Positions 56,501-64,000 of a stretch of DNA of 64,000 nt are shown piece by piece. The stretch lies in assembly GCA_942486035.1 (NCBI GenBank), contig CALNXK010000009.1, forward strand, positions 602,001 through 666,000, read 5' to 3'. The notes beneath the pieces were generated by a model, which searched no databases, was not told the DNA's origin, and saw nothing but the letters and a program-made list of their open reading frames with translations. The stretch's first letter is position 1. Each line of letters starts with the position of its first letter. The DNA comes from Porites lobata (taxonomy: Eukaryota; Cnidaria; Anthozoa; Scleractinia; Poritidae). A program made the position numbers and the translations under genes.

Positions 56501-59500
56501 ACGTGTTGGATCAAAGAGGGCACACAGATGGGGCCATACACGGGGAGGATTGTTAAAATTGAAGAACTCAACTCCGACGTTGATAACAGCCTCATGTGGG
56601 AGGTAGGTAACTTCCACAAATAACATCATGATTCTCGAGTCTTATCTTGTTTTGAAATTACGTTATGCAAGATGCTGGCTAAACCTTATCGCGTAAAAAA
56701 TCAGAAAGCGCCGTAAGAAATACAGCCTAAGTCTGTAGGGAATCGGAATCATAATCAGTTAAGGACTGAATCCGCTTTATTAGATTTCTTTTTCAGAAGT
56801 TAAGTCTTCTTATTCACCAGTCTTTGAAGAAATTCAAAATAAATGATTTTCAGCAAGTAAAATGCTAATATAAGCTTGATATGCAAAGCTTGATATGGTT
56901 TCCTGATGAATTAAGATTAACATGTCTTAACTGTCGAAGAATAATGTAGAAGAATTAATTTGGTTTTGGTTTACTTCTCAGCCGCAGATTTTTTGTTACT
57001 ATTTACGTGCGTGATTTCCTTTGCCTCTAACCAGATAACTCTTGGTTACTATACTGTTAAAATATGGTTTAGCTAAACTTGTCTTCAACCGGAGAAAATC
57101 CAAACACCGTAAAATTCTCGTCTCTAATGTGTAACCCGGAATAAAAGCTAGTAGTTTCGAAAAACTGATAATCCTGGTGCAAAGCACCAACGAAAAAACT
57201 AAAGAGGGAGTGCTTAAGAGAAACGAAGTTAACATATAAGCTGATAAATATCCACAAAAGTAAAGTGCCCATGATTCTGACTATGTTTGAGTTGTACACA
57301 TGATATTTGAGGACCTCTTTGATCGATCCACAACACATTGAATTCTTTTGGCGTAAACATTATCAAAGATGGGTACCCAGGCACGACGTCTTGAATGTAA
57401 CTGTAACATTTCTATTTTTATGCGTCATGCAAGCAGTCGTTTGATTTACGAAACCTCACAGCAGATAAATGAGTTCGCCGGCTGAGTCTGAATATTTACC
57501 AGGCAAAATGCGAGTTGAATGGTGGTATTTTGATGCTGCATCGCCGTAATCGATTGAATAATTTACTTGCGCGCACTTTTTAGGTTCTTAACGAAGACGG
57601 TTCAGTGAGCCATTTTCTCGATGCCAAAGACGAAAACCCGCGCAACTGGATGGGCTTTGTTAACTGCGCAAGGAACGAACAGGAACAGAACTTAGACGTG
57701 TTTCAGTACGGAGGAAACATTTACTACCGCGCTGTCAAAGATATCCCACCTGATCAAGAGCTGTTGGTTTGGTATGGCGGCACGTATGTTCAGTTCCTTG
57801 GCATACCTGGTATAGCGCCTGTAAACGACTTTGTCCGAAGAAAGCGAAGAGGACCCGAGGACGATGAACTTCCAGGTTTGTATTGCATGATCATGTAACT
57901 TTGAAAATTAAGTTTCTAAGCTTCCCAGGGCAGCAAAGGTTAAGAATGTAGATTATTGAGCGGTGGAAAGAATACCTGAAAAAAAAGCTAATATTTAAAC
58001 TTGCACGTTTTCATCCTAAATAGAAAGTTAAAAGTACAATAACATATGGGACCCAACTACAACTAAGAAGTATATTAAAAGATAAATGGCAGTAGAATGT
58101 AGTGTTATAATATGAAACCCTTATATCGTATGTAAGAGATTCTCCGTTCAACTAAATCGAATTCGCAATCTAAATCTTATTAGGGGGTATTTCTGAAAGA
58201 TATCGACGAGGGAAAACACCGCTGTATCAGGCCAACCTGGTCAGTATAAAAAAATGCGCCTTCTGAAAATTTTGTTGTTAAAAGTCTATTCTAGCGCTAT
58301 GCGTTTCGAATTAGATTCTCTGAATACTTTAACAATGATATTTGACAATGTCCTACTCTGTAAACCTAAAAAGTGAAGTTACGCACGTTTTTCACAGAAT
58401 GCTTGTTACAGTTTTGCATAATATACACGTTTCTGAGGAAAAAAAGCCTTACATTGCAATGATCTCGAATAGAGTTCGGTAACCACGCGCACATTACTGT
58501 TACAAGTCACAAACTATCGATGCTACAAATCAACTCGATCTTAAACATTACACGCCAAAATGGGTTAATATTCAGGTTGTTCGTGCTGCTGAATTTGTTA
58601 AATTTACAAGCCGACTTAACTCAGTCCACAGGAACTGCAAAAACAAACCCTTTTTATTTCAGTCTGTTTGTTTCAAATAACTCTTTTGCTTGTGACGCGC
58701 GAAATACGATGATTATAAAACCTTTCCAAGCTAATACTGAAATGTAGATCTTACATTCGCTTATGTCAACTGCCCAGGTATACTTTGAGTATTTGCGAAA
58801 TTTAATAACATGGTTTGCCAGTCAGTACTTATGCAGTTATGCGAGCAGCGAAAAGCCTTGCTGTGCCATCAAATTTGTTTTATTTTTCTTCGCCGGAACT
58901 GAATTCATTTCTGCTCGGTAATATTTTAGGCGCAGCTTTATTACATCCATTAGCACAGCGCTTTTATTGAAATGTTTCTTCTGAGTGTTATATGGCTATA
59001 TTACCAAATAATCAAATAATATTGTGTCAGGTAGAGAAAAAAACATGCCAGACCTTTCTTTAATTCTTTAAATCGCGTGTATCAAGAAGACCTTTCATTT
59101 TACTAACTAGAAAACTCGACTGGTAAAACAAACCGAATTTAACTGCGTTCTCAATAATTAGAAAAGAGGGTACGTTTTTGTCGAATTTGCATTTCCAAAA
59201 GCATGGCCCGGGAGTTAATGAATCCGATAAACATTAAAAATATGGTGACGGCGGCTCTTCGCTCTAGATTAGTTCGTGTGAGGTAGTAAACCTTGCCTCA
59301 AAGACAATCTGTCATTTTACAAATTTCAAATTACGAAACAAGTACGTAGACGCCTAGTGTTTTCTTAATTATGATTTCATCTGTGGGGTGTAAGCTCTTT
59401 GGAGGCGTTAAATTAAGGACGAAAAACCGTGAAGCCATGGACTGACGAACAATACTCAGAGTTGTTTAAGTCGGTTAAAATTGTTGTAGTATACAGCGTT

Positions 59501-62500
59501 TTTTTTCTTTCAACGTCTTCAAATGAGTTTTTAGCACTTGTTCTGTGCGCAAATTTTTGCTGTCCTCTTGTAAATTACTTTCGCTGGTTTTGAAGCCACA
59601 AAAACAAACGATTCACTGAGATAAATGCGGTAATTATTAGTTAGTTAAGCCTCGAGCTAACATCAACTCGCTGATGCCTTCTGATGTACGCCTAATGGCA
59701 ATTCGCAAATTACAATTTCAGTTTTGGTTTCTTTCCTTGTTTCTTACACCCACTCGAGCCCTTGCAGCTTGTAAGTAATAATGATTAATACATAATGTTT
59801 CCGGTAGAAAAACCCAAAACGTCTCCGTTGTAAACTTAGATCGAATTCACTCGGGATGTTATCATAAATTCTTAATTTGGAAATAACCTTTAAAAGAAAA
59901 AAAAGCATAAAACTAATAAAAAAAGACGACGGCGAAAATGGGCGAGATATAGCTAAAGTATGAACCAGAGTCGTTTGCTCTAAGATTGTTATTTCTCTTG
60001 ATAGCCAAAGTAAATTTACTCATGACGTTTATTTTAAAGAAATAGAAAATAGATTGTGTTACTAGTGCTCCAGGACAGAGAAGAGAGTACAGGGTTAAGA
60101 CAGCTGTATTTCGATTAATTTAGTAGGCTTTCAAGAAAAATCAATTAGTACGCTAGGGTATAAAATTAATAATGGATTAACTATAATGATTTGTAAACGA
60201 TTCCAATTCGGCATGTTTAAAAGTGTTCAATTAAAGGGAAGTTTATTTAAACGAAGTGGTTTAATAAAAAGAGCCTTAGCAAACAGAAAGGAGGAGTCTC
60301 TATAGTATTAAAAACGACCTTTCGCCTGGTCGACGCCACTTTTTTTATGGGTAAAAACCCAGATTTTCTCACTAACGTACCCTTCTTGCAAACCGTAATA
60401 AAGATTTTAACTTGTAAGCAAATTAAACTGGAGAAGCTAAAAGAGAAAAATCGATTGTGGCCACTGACACGCATTGTTAATTATGCTTCACTCAAGACTA
60501 GGCTTTCTCTTTCTTTTCTTGTTTTTGGCGCTAATGAAAGAAAACAGGTGATTTCTGCTATATCTGTAAATCAGTTCCTTTGTATTAAGATAGCATCATA
60601 CTAGTTTTGTTGAAATTCTATCTTGCTTGAATGGCTTGCTACTCGAAAAAATGAACGTGATGGCGGAATACCCATTGTGAAGCCAGTATTTTTGGCCTCA
60701 AGCCCTGTCGAGGTTTTCTTACTCCAAATGTTCTTCCTTTTTCTTACCTCAATTTATTGTAACAAATCACACCAAAATGGGTCAAGATTTGGTAAATCGG
60801 GGCTCTTTTAATCATGCTTGACGTACTTCTCTGTTTAATTTGGTTTTAATTCATTAGGTTTCGAGATTTTTTTCTACCACCAATAAACAATGCCTTGGCA
60901 ACTTTTACTTATTTCATTTAACTCAAGATTTAGCGGCTCTCACTCGAAAGTGTGTCCTTTAATTATTTTCTGCTGTGTATATGCCTTTTAATTACATCAG
61001 TATTTCTTGAATCTCGGAATAAATGCGGTGGGTCCGAGCCACAGTTAATTAGGAGTTCTAAATTGGTTTTATTGAGTTCGTCACCTGGTTTCGAAAGACA
61101 GCTTTTTTCTTTTTTTCTTTTTCTTTCTTCTTCGCGCTTAATTGTAAAGAAGTGTTTGCGATAAATGCACGTATCACATAACATGAATCAACAATGTCAT
61201 TTCTTTTTTCTCGGCGAAGCTTTTGCGTTAATCGAAAACCATTCAATCGCGCCCCAGGTTATGAGATAAATGTAAGTTTGCTTGCTAAAACACTTCTTTC
61301 GGTTCCAAGTAAAAAAAAAAAAGCCACGCCCGACCTTATCAACTGGAAAACGTTTTACTTCGGGGCGACAACAATGTCATAATCAAGGCGAGGTATATTA
61401 ACTGATGCTCAAATCTGCCACGGTTAGCTACAATAGGGAAGCAGGTCAAACAAAAACAGCGGCAATGTGCGATTTTTTTTGGTCGAAAAGAAGTGAAATG
61501 AACTTTTTTGAATTTACCTGGTTTAAATGCAAAATCAGTAAACAAATAATCTTCCTCAATGCTGTTAAATGACTCACTGGGAGTTGAAAGAAATTCAGTT
61601 TCTTTTAATTTTCGCTTCTGTACTATGCTTTACTCCATCATTACATCGCTAACAAAAGCGCGTGCCATCAGAATTCTTTTCAACTCAATCAAAATTTTTT
61701 CTTCAAATGAAACAGGTCTACATTACTCAGATTGCAGCGCACATAATTGAAACCTTATTGCACTTAAATAAGAATAACATACGAAAATAATTCAGTGTGC
61801 ACACAGGGATCGTTTGCTGTGCAAGCCTGTACAATTTTTAGTGAATGGTCACCGTTTTACATGAGACCGAACTTTCTAGCTTGTTTAACAAAGCGGAAAA
61901 TTGCATAAGGATAGTTGCGATTTTTTTGGTATAAATTCTTTTTGCTGACTCACTGAAACTGATTAAACACAATGTATTTAATATTTCAACATTTCGGTTT
62001 AATTACTGATAAATCCTTTCTCACCTTGAATAGGAAGGTGGGAGATAATTCGAAAAATAGACTTCAAAATCTTTATGGCTATAGCTACCAGAACATTAAC
62101 AATGCTTCACAAAAACTTCGCAGTGAGAATAATAATTTAACAGTTGCTAAAAATGTAATAGATATATCTTCTCAGCAGCATGATAAAGTATTTTTTTTCG
62201 CTTAATTGCACGAAGAACGTATTAACAATACTAAGTTGAGAGTCGCACACTTGTTCGTCTTCTTATTTGTCATCAAATCGGTATTTTATTTTTTAAAGAA
62301 ATAATGTTTTGATTTTCTATATGAAGAGGACTTAGTTATTTCAATTTTGATTTCACACTGTTCGTAAATCGCTTTGTATAATTTCCAGCTCAGCGTGAAA
62401 TATTTATCTTGGAACTGAACTACTGGGACCACTTTCCACATTTCCTGCGCCCTATTGTACGTTTGAAAACAGGAAATAGTGTCCAACCGGGCTATAAATT

Positions 62501-63027
62501 ACGGGGGATTTTGTGGGAATATTAATTCTAGCGAAATGCCTAGTTGTTTGTTATTGAAAAAAACTACAAGTTGACTAATCTTCTGTGTTCTTATTCTGTT
62601 TATAGCAGAAGACCAAATATACAAGTTTAACCCCGAACGAGTTAAAAGCAACGTTGTACCTGGCAGACTTAAATGTACGCTTTGCAGACGAGGCTTCAAC
62701 TCTCGTAGTAATTTGCGTTCACACATGCGCATACACACGCTTGAAAAACCGTTCCAGTGCAAGTACTGCAAGAAGTCGTTTTCTCAGTCATCAACGCTTC
62801 GGAACCACACCAGGCTCCACACGGGGGAAAAGCCTTACAAGTGCAAAGTGTGTCACTTCGCCTACTCGCAATTAGCAGGACTACGAGCTCATCAGAAATC
62901 GGCAAGGCATCGGCCATTGCACGAAGCAGCGAAGGCTGCAGCCCAGCAGTCAAAAAGCCTCCACGATGAAACAGCTCTCAGTGAACTTTCACCAGACTCT
63001 CCTGATTTAGAAAGCATCTCGCAATAG
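53589..63027 (+). CDS. PRDM12: PRDM12, PR-domain zinc-finger transcription regulator, complete
   Basis: PRDM12 is a nuclear transcriptional regulator. In vertebrates it specifies sensory (nociceptor) and spinal neurons and recruits the H3K9 methyltransferase G9a. Exons: 53589-53763, 56304-56602, 57584-57875, 62606-63027; 1188 bases, 395 residues plus stop (human 367). The N-terminal [14 protein letters not shown] resembles human LHSFLYGRWRNVLG. The PR domain spans about residues 108-223 ([41 protein letters not shown]). The three C2H2 fingers span 279-299, 307-327 and 335-357; the second carries SQSSTLRNH and the third [15 protein letters not shown], both near-identical to human. A basic RRKRRG after the PR domain may serve nuclear import. 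The C-terminal tail has only a three-alanine run, not the long polyalanine of human. Exon 4 has a tandem TAGCAG acceptor. The finger set separates it from PRDM14 and PRDM1. Confidence 0.97.
53764..56303 (+). other. PRDM12 intron 1
   Basis: A 2.5-kb phase-1 intron (gtaaaa...ttttag). No repeat element, RNA gene or nested coding exon was recognised in it. It is AT-rich and unique-looking, and could hold enhancers. Confidence 0.7.
57876..62605 (+). other. PRDM12 intron 3
   Basis: A 4.7-kb phase-1 intron separating the PR-domain exons from the zinc-finger exon. No dispersed repeat or nested gene was recognised. The short open frames in it lack any family resemblance. Confidence 0.7.
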
Positions 63028-63640
63028 TTACTTCTTACTTATTAAAAAAAATAATAACTATTACAACATAAGAAATAAATATGTATGATAAAAAGCGTCC
63101 ATTGAATCACCGTTTCATAGTTTTCCTTCGGAACGCAAATTACTCACAATTGATCCGGATCATCTTTATTAACCAATAGTGTATAGTCCAGAAAAAGATT
63201 CTAGAATCTAGTAGAAAAAGTTTCATATAAAGGCAAAAAGAGAGCTGTAAAAACGAGCATTTAATACATGTTATATTTGATACTAGAAATTTAAACTAAA
63301 ATAGAACATTTCAAAAATTGGTCCGTTAATCTACAGCCGCGTGGTCTCTATAGCGAATAGTTAATTTTTACTATGTGCGACTGATAGGCTGATCAAAGAC
63401 TGCAAACAAATCAGCGAAAATGGTAATCACAAAGTACTTATGCACTTTTCAGTTGTATATAATGTAAATATTTTGTAAAAAATTTGCAAGCAAGCTTTAT
63501 GAACACTGTAAAGTGCCTTACTATGCTCATATTTAACCTGTCAATTTGATTGACAGGTTAGATCGTTTAAAATATATGGGTGGACTTTAGGTTTACTCAA
63601 GTACCGTTTTATAGGAAATAAACAGAAATCCCACCACACG
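63028..63640 (+). other. PRDM12 3' UTR (inferred)
   Basis: The sequence after the PRDM12 stop contains two canonical AATAAA signals, at 63074-63079 and 63617-63622. Use of the second would give a 3' UTR of about 600 bases that includes the perfect hairpin at 63534-63560. Which signal is used cannot be told from sequence. Confidence 0.5.
63534..63560. repeat. Perfect 12-bp stem, 3-base loop hairpin downstream of PRDM12
   Basis: TAACCTGTCAAT (63534-63545), loop TTG, then ATTGACAGGTTA (63549-63560). The arms are exactly complementary. It lies 506 bases after the PRDM12 stop and before the second polyadenylation signal. On DNA each arm contains CCTGTCA/TGACAGG, the core of a TALE-homeodomain (TGIF/MEIS-like TGACAG) site. 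Confidence 0.8.
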
Positions 63641-64000
63641 AAATTGCTGTGTTGTATTTGACATTGAGTGGTCTAAAAGCATCATCCTCGACAGAAATTC
63701 AGTTGCTAAACTGCACTGTAATTTCCAAGGGGAAGTAAAAATATGATATTATGTCAAAATGTTAAACTTGCGGGTCAAACAAGAAAATGGAAAGGGGCAT
63801 TCACCTGAAGAACATAATAACAAGTGAATAAAGAAAAACTTTAGCCTTTTCATCAAAGTTCAATTTCCTACTTAACTAGGATGGCACGTTTTTTCTTTAT
63901 TTAGCAGGTATTTGCTCTTAGAAAAAAGGGTTTCCGATTTTAATCTTTATGGGTTTTAAATTCCTTGCAGGGAGTTTGTTTGAGATCACTGTGCTTCCTC

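Overview
The window is nuclear DNA of an animal, most likely an anthozoan cnidarian (probably a stony coral or close relative). The reasons are many-exon genes with short introns that encode proteins very close to human orthologues, AT-rich introns, and many tRNA-derived SINEs and short terminal-inverted-repeat elements of the kind common in coral genomes. The species cannot be named from the sequence. There is no prokaryotic gene organisation, CRISPR array or functional tRNA/rRNA gene that I can support.

Layout. (1) About 198-8339, minus strand: the first 13 exons I could place of KIFAP3 (kinesin-2 accessory subunit KAP3). They encode 550 residues, and the C-terminal third lies beyond the left edge. 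(2) 8340-10437: intergenic, with the KIFAP3 promoter side and the COG7 3' end. (3) 10438-27262, minus strand: a complete 23-exon COG7 gene (760 residues). (4) 27263-27470: a 208-bp divergent promoter shared by COG7 and EXOSC2. (5) 27471-37443, plus strand: a complete 9-exon EXOSC2 (Rrp4, 298 residues). (6) 37444-53588: 16 kb with no confident gene. Its left part is repeat-rich; its right part, beyond about 41.1 kb, is almost free of recognisable repeats. (7) 53589-63027, plus strand: a complete 4-exon PRDM12 (395 residues: PR domain plus three C2H2 fingers), followed by its 3' UTR.

The first three genes are housekeeping genes: ciliary and microtubule transport, Golgi tethering and RNA degradation. 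They share no pathway. PRDM12 is a developmental neural regulator. From memory, EXOSC2 and PRDM12 are also neighbours in human (9q34), so their linkage here may be very old and may be held together by PRDM12 enhancers in or beyond EXOSC2.

The strongest unusual observations are two minor-spliceosome (U12-type) introns in neighbouring genes. One, in KIFAP3, is a rare AT-AC intron that explains an otherwise unspliceable exon. The other, in EXOSC2, is GT-AG. Also notable are the EXOSC2-PRDM12 linkage, the repeat-poor zone around PRDM12, and many separate short inverted-repeat elements, each with mapped termini.
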